64,000 nucleotides of DNA from Macrothele yani (taxonomy: Eukaryota > Arthropoda > Arachnida > Araneae > Macrothelidae): NCBI GenBank assembly GCA_039090855.1, contig CM077011.1, forward strand, positions 18,663,001-18,727,000. Direction: 5' to 3'. Position 1 is the stretch's first letter, and each line of letters begins with the position of its first letter. Position numbers and translations under genes: made by a program. Below the pieces are notes generated by a model. The model was given only the letters and a program-made list of their open reading frames with translations, did no database searches and was not told the DNA's origin. Below, one piece after another: positions 1-11,840 of the stretch.

Positions 1-1900
1 TTGGCGTAATGGTTGCAAAGGTGCATGCGCCCGATGCTTACCGATTGCATAAAAAATATCGATTTTTCGACCTAATGGAACTAAAGGGTTAAACTGCGTA
101 AAATCTTCTACATATATACTGAAATTCAATGAAATGATTTTTCTTTACGTTCCGTCTCATCGATTTTACGTCGAAAACTATGCCTCGACGTAATATCGAC
201 ATGGTAACCAAACATCGACGTCGATTAGACATTACTGTTCTACCGGGGATAGCCTCATAGCCTTCGGTGTTGCTCATGGAGTCGTTGAACCCGCAAACAA
301 CAAAACGAATAAAGATTTATAAAATATAAAAAAATTGTTCATGTAGCTTTAGCACTCATATTGGAGAAAAATTAAAGTCTGACGTATAAAGAAAGTCGGG
401 CGACATTTTACATTCTTCCGGTATTAAGCAATATGCTGAAAGAAGCAAGTTAACTACACATGTGCGCACTCAATTAGCAGTGCATTCTCCTCGAATTTAT
501 CCCTTTTGATTCCTGAGAAGACCCGCCCGTTCTAATGAGGTATAGAAGATACGTGAGTAAAAAAGAAATGATATCTTAAATGACTGTATTTCGTTCCACG
601 AATTTCTTTTCCCTTTGTAATCCAATGAGCCATGACAGAATAAAAAAGAAAAAAAGATGAACAGAAGATATTCTACAAGATAGATAACTATCATCGTAAA
701 GCAAATGCAGATTCACATCATTATCTATGAAAACGGATGTAACGTTTCCAAACACGCTTCTTCTCTTTACGATTGAAAGTAAGTTATAAGCAAATTAAAG
801 GCGCATGGTATCAGTACTGCTCCTCAATTCAGTGCTGTGAAAGGTAAATAAGGGTGTAAATACAGGTAAATAACTTCAGAAGGAGATGTCTGCATTTCGA
901 AGAGATTCAAACGGAGAAATTTTAAGTTTGGGAAGACAGGTGAAAACCCCATCGCACCTTTGTGAATTATTCATGACCGTCTTACAAATTTATCGCCTTG
1001 AATCAGAGCAGAAGTCCCCCCCTACTCCCCGAGATCATCATCTGCTTCCACGAAGATAGCGCGAGGTCACGACTCGTTTAGAAAACTCGATGTAAAACGC
1101 TGAATTCTTGGAAAGAAAAGAAAAATGTAGAATACAGAAATCAACTGTAATTTGTTTTCAAGGGAAGAACTATCTTTCCTTTTTTTTTTACTCGATTTTG
1201 TTTTTTCTTTTGTTTATGAGGAAAGTGATAGATTACCTCAGTTTCCTACGTCACAAATAATGTTGTGATATGATTTATTGTTACTCTTTCTTATGATTAC
1301 TGGGAGCGGCTTGGAAAAATCGCAAGGGCTCCGATACTTCACTATAACTCATGCGTTTGTCATAAAAGTGTCATTAAAACTGGCAAGAAAAGTAACGACC
1401 CCAGGGCGGAACGTATGGCACTAGAGGAAGCAGAAAAAGTAATATATACCACTGGAAAAACACCTAGAAGGATATATAATAAGAATAAAGATAAATGTAA
1501 GTGATATTCCCGTGGCATATTCTTTTTCGTGTGATTGATCTGAAAGAGAATAGGTTATTTCATGTTACGCTTTTGCGCGAAGAATCCAGCGACACCACGA
1601 AACACTCTCTGAAACATTTCTCCCAAACTGAAGCGAGGGAATTAAAATTGAATTGGAGTAATATTTCTGACCTTTTTCTTTTTGTAATGTCTATTGTGAA
1701 TCTCAACAAGAAAACTTTTATCACTCTTAGTGTACATACGTGTCGCTTTTTTCTTCTTTTTAAAAAAAAAAATTATTCGGAACTGAATATTTAAAATTGA
1801 AGAAAAAATGATACGTCGTCCGAGACTTCACACTAAAGAAATCCTTGGTAATTTTTCACGAATATCGGATCTGCTATATCATCCATATCAGTTTTTTATT
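1..1900. other. Intergenic DNA without recognisable gene
   Basis: I see only short open frames with no family signature, poly-T and poly-A runs and AT-rich spacer. A 97-codon frame at 1501-1794 lacks an ATG start and ends in low-complexity Phe/Lys-rich sequence, so it looks like chance. Confidence 0.6.
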
Positions 1901-1908
1901 ACATGTAA

Positions 1909-2376
1909 GTATACTTCTTATACAAAATTTCTTAAGTATGCTTCTGGTAGAGTATGCCTCTGGTAGCAAGTTTCATAAGTATGTTTCTGTTAGAGTATGC
2001 CTCTTGTAGCAAGTTTCATTAGTATGCTTCTGGTAGAGTATGCCTCTGCTAGCAAGTTTCGTAAGCATGCTTTTGGTAGAGCATGCCTCTGGTAGCAAGT
2101 TTCATAAGAATGCTTCAGGTAGAGTATGCTCTGGTAGCAAGTTTTGAAATTATTTTTCTGGTAACAAGTTTTGTAAACATGCTTCTGGTAAAAAGTTTCG
2201 TAAGTATGCTACCGGAAGCAAGTTTTGTAAGTATGCTTCTAGTGCCAAATTCAATAAGTATACTTCTGGTAGCAAGTTTCGTAAGTGTGCTTCTCATTCC
2301 AAGTTTCTTAAGTATGTTTATGGTACAAAGTTACACATAAGTATGCTTCTGGTAGCAAGTTTCGTGCAAGTCTCAT
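1909..2376. repeat. Minisatellite, 27- and 43-bp related units
   Basis: The stretch repeats the words GTAGCAAGTTTC, RTAAGTATGCTTCTG and GTAGAGTATGCCTCT. In the first third the unit is about 43 bp (both halves); further right the GTAGAG half is lost and 27-bp units follow one another with substitutions. Open frames on both strands here (an 85-codon one on +) are by-products of the periodicity, because 27 is a multiple of 3. Confidence 0.85.
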
Positions 2377-2699
2377 ATGTGCCAAATCTTGCTTATTGGT
2401 GCATTTGTGTAATATTACAAAGCAAGTAGACTCACTATTTTCTTTTTGTTCTACTGATATATGAACATTCAACGTTGAAACTTTCCCATCGCATGGTACT
2501 TCATATTGTATGCGTTGGTTTTTGTAACCACCAAACATCCATTTTCTCAAAATGCACATCTATAAGGGTTCAATAGGTAGTAAAACTTTCTGCCTGAAAA
2601 AGTCAAAATATGGCATACCTAAAAAAAATGGCAGCCAGCAAGACAGCGTCCGTATCGTAGTATGTATGCGTCCTTCGATTCCTGCGGTATAGAAGTAGC

Positions 2700-3511
2700 C
2701 AGGTTATCTACAGCATTAAACACCTGATCATCCTAAGTGAAACCTTTGCCTTTGAAAAAAGTTTTTGTAGGTCCAAAAATGTGAAAATCACAGAGCGATA
2801 GGTCAGGACTATACGCCTGATGTTGAAGGTCTTCCCAGCGAAAGCGCTGCAATGTTCTTTGCGCGGTAACTGCCGTATATGGTCGGGCGTTATCATTTAG
2901 AAGCATAATACCCTGAGTAAGGTTGCCAGGTCTCTTATTTTTGATGGCTTGTCGAAGCTTCATTAAAGTTTGAAAATATCGTTCGGCATTGATGGTTAAT
3001 ACTTTTGGTAGTCATTCAAGAAGCAATGATCCTCAATGGTCAAAGAACAGGGCTAGCATCATTTTGCCTACGGAAATGGTGGACCGTGATATCCTCAGCG
3101 GTGGCGATGATGAATGCTCTGGGGTTTCGGATATGGCTGGAAATGAAGACACCGGCTTTTGTCTCCAGAAATAATGCGTAGCACGAAGTCTTCACCATCT
3201 TCATGGTAGCGGAACAGATGCTGTAACAATAGTCCAATTCGTTGACTCATTTGTTTATTGGACAGATGTTTCGGTACCCACGTGGCGCAGACCGTCACTG
3301 AAACAACATGAAGTGGAGCTTCTGATCTTGGCTGGTCTGCAGTGCTTCTTCGTTCACCACTAAAGAGTTGATACCACCGTATTACAGTACTCCATGGAAG
3401 ACAAGCAGGCCCATATAGAGCCTTCATTCGTCTGTGAATTTCGCTTGGTGGTGTTCTCTCCGCTTTGAAAAACTGAATTACAGTACGTTGAACAACTTTG
3501 GACGTATCCAT
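2700..3511 (-). pseudogene. mariner-family transposase, broken
   Basis: Read on the minus strand, the start at 3511 gives a typical mariner N-terminal helix-turn-helix region: a TVIQFFKAE-like motif, then a second helix with a VIRWYQLFSGER motif. This is followed by the central DDE region and, at 2733-2963, LNDNARPYTA (second catalytic Asp) and YSPDLSLCDFHIFG (third catalytic Asp of the DD34D triad). The parts lie in at least two frames, so the gene has frameshifts and cannot make a full ~345-residue transposase. In life the protein would bind its terminal inverted repeats and carry out cut-and-paste transposition at TA sites. I could not place the terminal inverted repeats with confidence. 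Confidence 0.85.
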
Positions 3512-3549
3512 CTCCTACGAGAGAACAGTAAAATTTGTTTAGCATGTTA

Positions 3550-4340
3550 CACGTCTTCCGCAGCTAACAAGCTGCAATGCATAGCCTTTAAATCGTCTGT
3601 ACACTAGCGTCACCCATTTACAAATTTAGGAAGCGCAAACGCACTGCAGCGAAAGAGACTCACTACTTGTTACTTTCTCTTCGTTGATAGAATATATCTT
3701 TTAGTTCATGATGTTCACGTTCATATTTGACCATGCGCTTCCTTACTTACTCATAATGCCTACACTATCGTTGTGTTGTAGTTTTGGTTTCTCATATTTC
3801 TTTCGCACGCGGGGATAAAGTTCTACCATGAGCGAAACGCCCTGATTTGTAAACTGTACTTTTTCCACAGTGCCCGATTTCAAAACTCTCTGCCTGGCGT
3901 TTGTGAAATCGGTCAATCTACATATGATTAACACCAAACCAAATACTATAGCACAGGAGAGTAAGAGGATTGAAGAGTCTTGAATTTAGACTTTTGACAT
4001 TATCTTCTTCCATACCGTGGGTCTCGAAATACAGAAGAAATCCCGGAATTCTACCGATTTCTCGGAGAGCCTGCACTGAAGAAATAGTAATGTTTTTTTT
4101 TATCAATCTATGAAGTTGATTGCTACTATTGGTCTTAGATGAATTATCATACTCATAAATAATTGGCTTTTGAATACTACCCCTTCCTAAGCATCAGTCT
4201 TTCTACGGTTATTATTTCGGGAGGTAGTTCCAAGAGAATATTTCACTCAATTCACATAATAACATTTTAATTCCGTTTAATGTATGTAAACCTAGGAGAA
4301 ATACATAAACCGAGCTTTCGTCAGTCCCGACTGGCTTTTT
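3550..4340. other. Spacer without recognisable gene
   Basis: Only short frames without family motifs are visible here. It may include diverged remains of the adjoining mariner and Penelope-like elements, but nothing can be assigned. Confidence 0.5.
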
Positions 4341-4959
4341 CAGATAGGTTTAACTTAGTAAAAGCAGAAAAAATGTAGCACATCTCAACAGATCAAGATT
4401 CAAATTAAAAGATGAATACGAGACAGGAGTGCATGAGATGATTGCATAGTAACAGGTGGGGGCTCCTCTATTCCTCGGAACGTTGGTGCTCACGTGGTAT
4501 GTTGAGGAGGTGATACCATACGTCAGGTATAGTGACATCCTCGTTACAGGCATTTTGGTGCATGAGAATATCGATGGACTCATGTAACGCAGTAACTTTC
4601 TGGTTTTCGTATGGAGCAAGTCGGGTTAAGATATGCCAGCCGGGGGTCGCCTGTTTGGAGAGGACATCTCGGGCAAGGGCTGTGGAGAGCTTCTCGCTTC
4701 TGATATCCCGTTTGTTCTTAGAGATTCTGATATGAATCGACTTTTGTGTCATTCTGATGTTTTGCTTAATTGTTGCATCAGGGTAGGTCCGGGGGTTGTT
4801 GCATCATGTACCCCAGCTACTGGAAGTACAGACTCATCCTGATGCGAGGTGAGGATGGCAGCAATCAACGTAGGGCTTCTCACTCCGATATCAAGTCCAA
4901 ATTCTTGATAGTGTTTCTAAGGAAATAAGGCATACTGGGGATATAAGGCACTGAGCCTA

Positions 4960-5650
4960 GAAACTAGACAGGTGGGGGCGGTTCCTGCAGCCTAGAATGC
5001 ATGCAGAGAACCTTAGTAGCTGGTTTTTGGATGATTGCCTCCTGTTTAGCGAGGCTAAAGCCCCACGTCACTGCCAGATTCTTAAGATTCTGGAATTCCA
5101 GGTCGTAGGCAGTTCGGTCTGAAGAGAATTCGAAAGCTTGCTTGGCTTGTCCGCGGAACAACGCGTATGTGTGTGAAGCCGGTGCAGCAGCCAAAGGAGG
5201 GTCGAAATTTGCACATGCGGCGGCTTATATAAAACTTTGGTATCGAAACTTTCACCTTGTACTCGCTTAACACGCACATCCAAAAAAGCCAGAGCGCCAT
5301 TCACTTCAGGTTCAGTGGTGAACTTGATGACAGCATGAGCTTGGTTTATATCCTCCAGGAAAGCCTGGAGTCTTGCTTCGCCATGCTGTCATAGGAAAAG
5401 CACATCGTCTGCGTATCTCCACCGACATTTTGGGACAAAAGCGGGTGTTCTGTGCAGGTGTTCCTCTAGCGCTCGTAGAACTGCTTCAGCGAGCACTGCC
5501 GATAAACACGAGCCCATGGGCACTCCTTTCATTTGCTCGAAAATCCTGGGTCCTAAGGCAAAGAAATTGCAGGAGGTAGTGACATCAAGCAGGCCAGCGA
5601 TAGCAGTCATCGCTTGTGGAGAAAAAAGGCCAGAGCTTGCAATATAATTT
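4960..5650 (-). pseudogene. Penelope-like element reverse transcriptase fragment
   Basis: On the minus strand, 5610-5389 encodes RT motif B (FEQMKGVPMGSCLSAVLAE) followed by the catalytic YADD box (RYADDVLFL). After a frame change, 5304-5068 encodes an ALAFLDVRVKR motif and a KVLYKPPH segment. The order 'G-PMGS-LS-VLAE ... Y-DD ... FLDV.V.R ... Y-KP' is the signature of Penelope-like RTs. No GIY-YIG endonuclease could be recognised downstream (4350-4950), where only an unassigned 94-codon frame lies. The fragment is frameshifted and dead. Penelope-like elements prime reverse transcription at chromosomal breaks or telomeres and are common in invertebrates. Confidence 0.75.
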
Positions 5651-5838
5651 TGAGGTTAAAAGTTGCCTCATTCATCTGCACTGAAGGGTACAACGCAGTA
5701 ACATCAAACTTACCATAATATCAGTTGGATCAATAGTTGCCATCTTCAACCTAGTAACCAAATCTCTTGGTGATAGAAAAGCATGTACAGAAGTACTAAA
5801 AAAGGCTGTAGATTCAGATTCTTTAGTACAAAACTGTT

Positions 5839-7530
5839 GTTTACGCTTTCCAACCGTAGGTTGAAGAAGCGTATATGCTCCAGCTTTGTCCGTCCGTCCG
5901 CACGAAAACTGGCGTAAAAATGGTTCGATTTAGATGAAATTTTAGTATGTGGTAAGGGACGACCTGGGGACAAGCCCTGTTGAAAATGGGACAAATGGGG
6001 TCAAAGGTCACGACGCAGGAGCGGGATCCATTCCATTGCACTTATACGTCATAACTTGCGTAGATATGGTTCGATTTCAATGAAATTTTACAATGTGGTA
6101 GGGGACGACCTGGAGACGAACCCTATTTAAAATTGGTGAATTGGTGTCAAAGGGCAGGACATAAGGGCGGGATGCATTCCATTGCCTTTATGCGCCATAA
6201 CGTGCGTAAAACTGGTTCGATTTCGATGAAATTTCAGTATGTGGTAGGGGACCACCTGGGGACGAATCTTATTGAAAATGGACGAAATCTGGTCAAAGGT
6301 CAGGACATAGGATTGCGATCCATTCCATCGCCCTTATTCCATATTATTAAGGTGAACGTCAAGTAACTTTGCTTTCTATACTTCCAATGGAAAACTTTTT
6401 GTACACATTTCCTTCACAATTAATGTGATCCCAAGGATGAAAATTTTAACATTGATTAAAATAACTTCTTGATATAACTTGGAATACTTAATATTTTCTA
6501 AAACATAACCATAATTATATTAAAAATCAATAACTTTTCCTTTGGTGGTGTTGAAACCAGAAAAATATTGGCGCGACCTGTACTTTGATGACGTCAGTAG
6601 ACAAACAAATGTTGGATTACATAATTATGGTTATGTTTTAGAAAATATTAGGTATTCCAAGTTATAAAATGAAGCTTTTTTAATCAATGTTCAAATTTTC
6701 ATCCTTGGGAACGCATTAATTGGGAAGAAAAAAGATGGCGCGACCTGTATTTTCATGACATCAGCAGTCAAACAAATGTGCGGATCCTATTAATGTTGTA
6801 TGACGTCACACTTTTGCTAGCAGATGGTCGCGATTCCCATCTGCCTCATTACGTCAAGCGTTGTGTGCGTATGTTCGTCTGCACGATAAATTGCGTACAA
6901 ATCGTTCGATTTCGATGAAATTTTAGTATGTGGAATGGAATGACCTGGGCAGGAACCCTATTGAAAGTGAACGAAATGAGGTCAAAGGTGAGGACATAGG
7001 AGTGGGATCCATTCTACTGTTCTTATGCCTCATAACTAACGTAAAAAGGTTCGATTTCGATTAAATACGTATTAGTGTGTGGTAGGGGATCACCTGGGGA
7101 CAAACCCTATTGAAAATTGGCGAAATGAGGGTCAAAGGTCAGGACAAAGGAGCGGAATCACTTCCATCGCCATTATGCGTCATAACGTACGTAAAAATGT
7201 TTCGATTTGGATGAAATGTTAGTATGTTGTAGGGGCCTGCCTGGGGACGAATCCTATTGAAAATGGGCGAAATGGGTCAAAGGTTAGGACACAGAAGCGG
7301 GGTCTATTTCATATCCCTTATGCATCATAACTTACGTACAATTGCTTCGATTGCGATAAAATTTTATCATGTTATTTCGAAGGTATACTGATCCAGTTCT
7401 GTTGAATATCATCGAAATGGGATCAAAGGTCAGGGCGTAGGAGTGAGATTTATTCCACAGTCATTTTATGATTTCTAGTATGTTGGAAAGCGTATCATAA
7501 TCAATCCATTGCATGATTTTACTAACCTGT
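5839..7530 (-). mobile_element. HINE-A copy 1: tandem-unit element with DR1-like motif (Helentron-like, non-autonomous)
   Basis: About seven diverged units with a ~147-bp period are visible. Each carries a GTTCGATTTCGATGAAAT-like block and a GGTCAAAGGTCA-like block (about 5998, 6145, 6290, 6979, 7129, 7273, 7420). The left end holds a hairpin (ACGCTT and AACC paired with GGTT and AAGCGT, 5842-5874) followed by a TCCG microsatellite (5882-5900). The sequence ACGCTTTCCAAC recurs inverted at about 7472-7486, and homology to the other copies continues some 45 bp beyond it to TTTTACTAAC. Sub-terminal inverted repeats, a 3' hairpin, a tetranucleotide microsatellite and ~150-bp tandem units match the known plan of HINE/pearl elements. 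That assignment is inference. No coding capacity is present. Confidence 0.7.
6413..6724. mobile_element. Foldback (MITE-like) insertion inside HINE-A
   Basis: Two ~105-bp inverted arms (about 6413-6515 and 6622-6724) share CCCAAGGATGAAAATTTT, AACATTGATT and TATTTTCTAAAACATAACCA with a few mismatches. A sequence with GGCGCGACCTGTA and ATGACRTCAG lies in the loop and again just beyond the right arm (6727-6780). The insertion interrupts the ~147-bp periodicity of the host element between about 6363 and 6880. Confidence 0.7.
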
Positions 7531-8810
7531 TAACAATGGTATGGGCTCACGTTCTATGACGTCATGAGTGCAAGACTGTTTTAGCAGGGAGAAATATTAT
7601 TTAGGAAGTGTCATAATCCTGATACATTCTTAATATTGTCGAACGGGAATACTGCGATTCCTGTACCACCTCCGTGACACATTGACCCATTCGTTGAGCA
7701 CCAGCTGTCATACCGCTTTCAACCTCTGCTAAATCACTACGTTTATCTATACTGACGTAGAATTACAGTCTTCGTGAATGCAGTGATGTCCTCCCACCTA
7801 TGAACTTTCCAAGCCTTGGTTTCGTCTACTAGGGAATGGGGGTGATAGCGTGGTGTTTACCAGAAACTAGGTATTCCATGATTCCTCTCTTCCCAGTATA
7901 GTACATTGCTGGCAAAGCGAGAATGTTCTGAACCATCGAAATGTAACAGCAGACTCAAACACTTGATTGGCAGAGACCATCGCAACCTAAAGACAGGTGA
8001 AAACAGTTGCTACTGTTTGTTTGGCATCCCACATAGGCCGTGGAATGTAGAACAATAGAAAAATGTCCTATACTCTGGAGAATCTGGAGAATATCAAGGT
8101 ACACGATGTACTGTATACGACATATATCAGTATACGGATATGGAGAATGTTAAAGGAACGTTACGTACCGGAGTGCACTTTATAGTCTTTCTTTCCTGAT
8201 GGTGTGATTCTAAACCGCCTCTCCCTGCTACGGAGGGGCTGTTCTCCCAACTGAACTACGCCAGAGGTCTTATTGGTACTTCATTGCCCATTTGACGCAT
8301 GCGTCACCTCAGTAGAACGTCATTTATGTCATACGTTACGACTTTTCTCACACACAAGTTTGGAGATGGTAGTGTTTTCATGCGGGGTGGTTTCTTGTGG
8401 AATAGAGTCGTTCCATTAGTGGTGTTGCTAAAAGCCTCCTAATGCAGAAGCTTACCTTGATGTTCTGAAAATCTGGCGCTTTCAAAATGGTAGTTCTGAG
8501 CACATGAAGCAAGGATGCAGTCAGTACTCAAACTGACACCAGATGCTGTTGACTAAATTGCAAACAATTGGATTCTATGTATAATTTCGCCTACACAAAC
8601 ACCTGATTTTGAACCCACTGAACACATGATGTATGAATAGTTCGCATAATCAGGATTTTGGAAAATCGTCCTGTTTTAATACAACAGCTGGCGAAGATAT
8701 TGAAACATGAATGGAAAAGCGCATTCGTGCAGGTACTTTTCAGTATTTAGAGGAAATCCTGCCCTAAAGACTTAAAGCATGTATTCAGATCAAAGGTGAG
8801 CCAACTCGAC
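7530..8810. other. Spacer; possible tRNA-like remnant on minus at 8208-8275
   Basis: No coding family is recognisable. On the minus strand, 8208-8275 reads like a decayed tRNA-derived head: an A-box-like TAGTTCAGTTGGG, then a B-box-like GGTTTAGAATC about 35 nt later. The anticodon arm does not fold well, so it is at most a pseudogene or SINE relic. Confidence 0.35.
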
Positions 8811-8817
8811 TCTAATT

Positions 8818-9041
8818 TCTTTTTTTTTTTTATGGGAGGTTTAACGACCACCCTGAGCAACTCAATGGGCTATAAGCAGTCGCCCGTCCCTAATTTAAGG
8901 TCACTGGTTCCAGGGAAGGGAGAGAGCCAGTGCCGTAAGACAAACACAACATTCATGCCTCACCGGGATTCGAGCCCGGACCTCGTTCGGACGAATGATC
9001 AGAGGCCATCGCTTAGACCACTGCGCCACCGGGGCGGCGGG
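8818..9041 (-). mobile_element. tRNA-derived SINE (family S1), full length
   Basis: On the minus strand the element starts with a tRNA-like head (GCCGCCCCGGTGGCGCAG, A box around TGGCGCAGTGG, B box near GGGCTCGAATCCC). It continues with a ~110-bp body containing GTCTTACGGCACTGGCTC and ends in a poly-T/poly-A tail (8819-8832). It is flanked by an 8-bp target-site duplication, CTCTAATT, at 8810-8817 and 9042-9049. The head appears to have a long variable arm like Leu or Ser tRNAs. RNA polymerase III would transcribe it and a LINE would mobilise it. Confidence 0.9.
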
Positions 9042-9177
9042 CTCTAATTCCCTCCAAAACATATTTCTTGTTTACGGTTCCGGTGATGCTTGTCTATGTA
9101 GTGTATAACTTCTTTGTGCTCTCTGTCAGGGTATGCGAAAGGTTATTTGCCTTTTTGATCCTTCTAGTTAGTTATTA

Positions 9178-10180
9178 TCTTACATATAAAGCACAAAACG
9201 TCTGTTTGTCTGAAGCAGCAAAAGCTCTCGAACACGGAACTGTGGCATCGTGAAATTTGCATAGCTTATTAATACTGGAATTTCTAGGTCAACGCAACTA
9301 TTTTAAGATATCTACGTTGTTTCTTTCTCGAGTTATGAATTAATTTATAAGGTAATCAATAAAGTCAGCGTCATTTGCTACGTCATCGTTATCTGAAAGC
9401 ACCTGACTGCATTCATCGCCACGGCAGATCCACAGGTGTTTCTATTCTTTGAGAACTGTGCATAAAAAATGCAAACACAATTTTTGCGAAATCTTAACAA
9501 ACGGGCTAAAATTTTTATCCACACCATCAGGAGTCCTCAAAATTTTACCGGAATCCGGTCAAAATTTTTTTTAAAATAGGCATGGAATTTTTAATTCATC
9601 GGTAAATAGAAATATATACGCAGAAACGGTTAATACAATTTTGATGGCTAATTTAAAAAGTTACTTACCGATTCAGGCGAAATTTGTCATGTTCCTATTG
9701 GCGATTTATGGTGTTCACTAAAATTCCAGCCAATTTCAAAAAATGTTGACAAAGTTATGTTTTAACCTTTTTTATCCCAGCGATTCGCCCCTCAAAGACG
9801 TCTGAAACTGAAAGCACGTGATGCATTTAATCGTCGACAACAAATTGTTAAGAAATTTTGTTCAGTCAGTGTTCTAAAGCTGTGTCTCCTGGACGCGTGT
9901 TAAATAATTCGTAACGCTTTTGGTCCGTTTGATTCTACAGATTCCATACATTCTGTACATTTCGTTGCTTCAATTTTCTACAAATATTTGTGACAGCAAT
10001 GTACGGCCAAGTGCTGAAATAATCACACAATGAATAAATAATTTGTAATGACCGAATTTGTGAAATCAGCTTTCTTCTTTCTTGCAAGCAACAATTTTTT
10101 CTCCGATTTTTTCCGTGACATATAAGGGAATATGAAATTGATAAGCCTAAAGCCCGGGCAAAGCCGGGTAGTAAATCTAG
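9178..10180 (+). mobile_element. Non-autonomous Helitron-like element
   Basis: The right end has the canonical Helitron terminus: a GC-rich hairpin (CCCGG at 10153-10157 paired with CCGGG at 10164-10168), nine nucleotides and then CTAG followed by T (10177-10181). The left end is placed at the A|TC of TATCTTACATATAAAGC (TC at 9178), followed by a CTGTTTGTCTG tract, an arrangement often seen at arthropod Helitron 5' ends. Insertion between A and T agrees with Helitron target choice. No Rep/helicase frame is present, so it is non-autonomous. The right end is well supported; the left end is inference. Confidence 0.6.
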
Positions 10181-10214
10181 TAAATGATAAATATTTCTAC
10201 AAGAAAAATTATGA

Positions 10215-10435
10215 AAGAAATCCGGTTTATGGTGTATACTAATATAGTAAACAAGCAAGCTTTCACTAAAAAACGTGTGGTTTCGTCAAGCAGGATTACC
10301 GGCTAAAGCAAACTTAGAGTTCTAAACTAACAAATTCAAATATTTTACGTTTAAAACTTTTTACGAAGCCACACGTTTTGTGGTGAAAGCGCGTTTGCTT
10401 ACTATATCATTATACACCGATAAAACGGATTTTTT
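10215..10435. mobile_element. Short foldback MITE
   Basis: Arms of about 70 bp (10217-10285 and 10363-10432) are inverted copies with a few mismatches. They share ATCCGGTTTATGGTGTATA-type outer ends and CACACGTTTT-type inner ends, with a loop of about 77 bp. It has no coding capacity. It starts only 35 bp after the Helitron-like terminus, so the two insertions nearly abut. Confidence 0.75.
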
Positions 10436-10779
10436 TATCTTTTGTCTCGTCGTTTAAGATGTATCTACCTAGCATTTGTTAACATACGAAAAATTTTTCG
10501 GTGATTTTTCACATACAGGGATGCTATATTTACATACTGGATCTTTGAACCAATATGTAAACCCTGGGATATACGTAACGTATCCCACGTATGTCATTAC
10601 ACGGATACCGCTGGAATGCTGCACATCGCGGAAATAATCAAGTTGCGTAGCAAGTTGGTTAGGTGTACATTTTAGGAGCGAAGTGCTTGTTCCACACATC
10701 CCAGAGCTGCTTGATAGAAATAAAATTCTGGTACTACAAAAATTCCTGGACAGTTTCCACGAACTATTTGGTAGTGATA

Positions 10780-11015
10780 CAAACACTGTGAAAGAGGACA
10801 ATATATTTCTGGATCCCATAGAACACCTATGGGATGAACTAGCGACGGATATGAAATCGACCACAACGACCGTCTTCGCTCTCCACTCTATCGTAAGATT
10901 TGCAGGACGAATGGCAAGCCTTTTCTGACCAGACCTACCGGAAATTGGTTGATAGTATGCCTCCTCGACATGTTGCCGCTATCATACAAGCAAATGGTGG
11001 ATGGACTAAATACTA
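10780..11015 (+). pseudogene. Tc1-like transposase C-terminal fragment
   Basis: The plus strand encodes LDPIEHLWDELATDM at 10810-10855. This corresponds to the conserved LNPIEHLWDEL block that carries the catalytic Glu of Tc1-family DD34E transposases. It is followed by a divergent C-terminal tail that ends near a PPRHVAAIIQANGG-like segment in another frame (about 10950-11010). No upstream catalytic part is readable here. Confidence 0.7.
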
Positions 11016-11241
11016 ATTGCGATGATAAAGCCAATTGTCCCAAAACATTGTGGTGTCACAATAATTTTGATAATATGGTGTATATTACTTCTCTGAGAAT
11101 ATTTCTTATTTTGGCAAAGCTGGTATAACTAAAAGCTGCTATTGCGGAAGTGATAAAGCATGTTTGATATATAAATGTGAGTGACGAAAAAATGTTGATT
11201 ATATTTATTTGTGTGGATCTCTAGGAGCGAGATGCCTCTAT

Positions 11242-11470
11242 TTTTTTTTTTTTTTTATTTTAGATTGGAGGCTTAACAACCACCGTGAGCAACCCAATGG
11301 GCTATAAGCAGTCGCCCGTCCCCGATTTGGGTCACTGGTTCCAGGGAAGGGAGGGAGCCAATGCCGTAAGACAAACAAAACATCCAGCCTCACCGGGATT
11401 CGAACCCGGACGCCTTACGGACGAATGATCAGTGGCCATCGCTTAGACCACTGCGCCTCCGGGGCGGCCA
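11242..11470 (-). mobile_element. tRNA-derived SINE (family S1), full length
   Basis: This is the same family as the element at 8818. A poly-T tail lies at 11241-11260 and the tRNA-like head is at the right end (on minus, GCCGCCCCGGAGGCGCAG). A 12-bp target-site duplication, AGATGCCTCTAT, lies at 11230-11241 and 11471-11482. The B box GGGTTCGAATCCC is intact on the minus strand. Confidence 0.92.
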
Positions 11471-11611
11471 AGATGCCTCTATGGATACTTAAATATGATT
11501 TAAATATTCAATTGATGCATTATTCAAATCTGCCTTATAGTGATGAATATGATTTCTTTGTGTGTGTGTGTGTGTGCATGTGTTCAAGTGACGGCAATGT
11601 AAGATATATTG

Positions 11612-11840
11612 GCCGCCCCGGTGGCACAGTGGTCTAAGCGATGGCCTCTGATCATTCGTCCGAAAGGGGTCCGGGTTCGAATCCCGGTGAGGCATGGATG
11701 TTGTGTTTGTCTTACGGCGCTGGCTCTCTCCCTTCCCTGGAACTAGTGACCCTAAATTAGGGACGGGCAACTGCTTATAGCCCATTGAGTTGCTCACGGT
11801 GGTCGTTAAACCTCCAATCAAAAATAAAAAAAAATAAAAA
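11612..11840 (+). mobile_element. tRNA-derived SINE (family S1), full length
   Basis: This copy starts with the head GCCGCCCCGGTGGCACAG, has a clean B box GGGTTCGAATCCC and the family body, and ends in an A-rich tail. The 10-bp target-site duplication AGATATATTG lies at 11602-11611 and 11841-11850. It sits 130 bp from the previous SINE in opposite orientation, with a (TG)n run between them. Confidence 0.93.

Noticed and set aside
9068..9253. 61-codon hydrophobic frame as a membrane peptide
   Set aside because: It spans the junction between the SINE flank and the Helitron-like 5' end and has no independent support.
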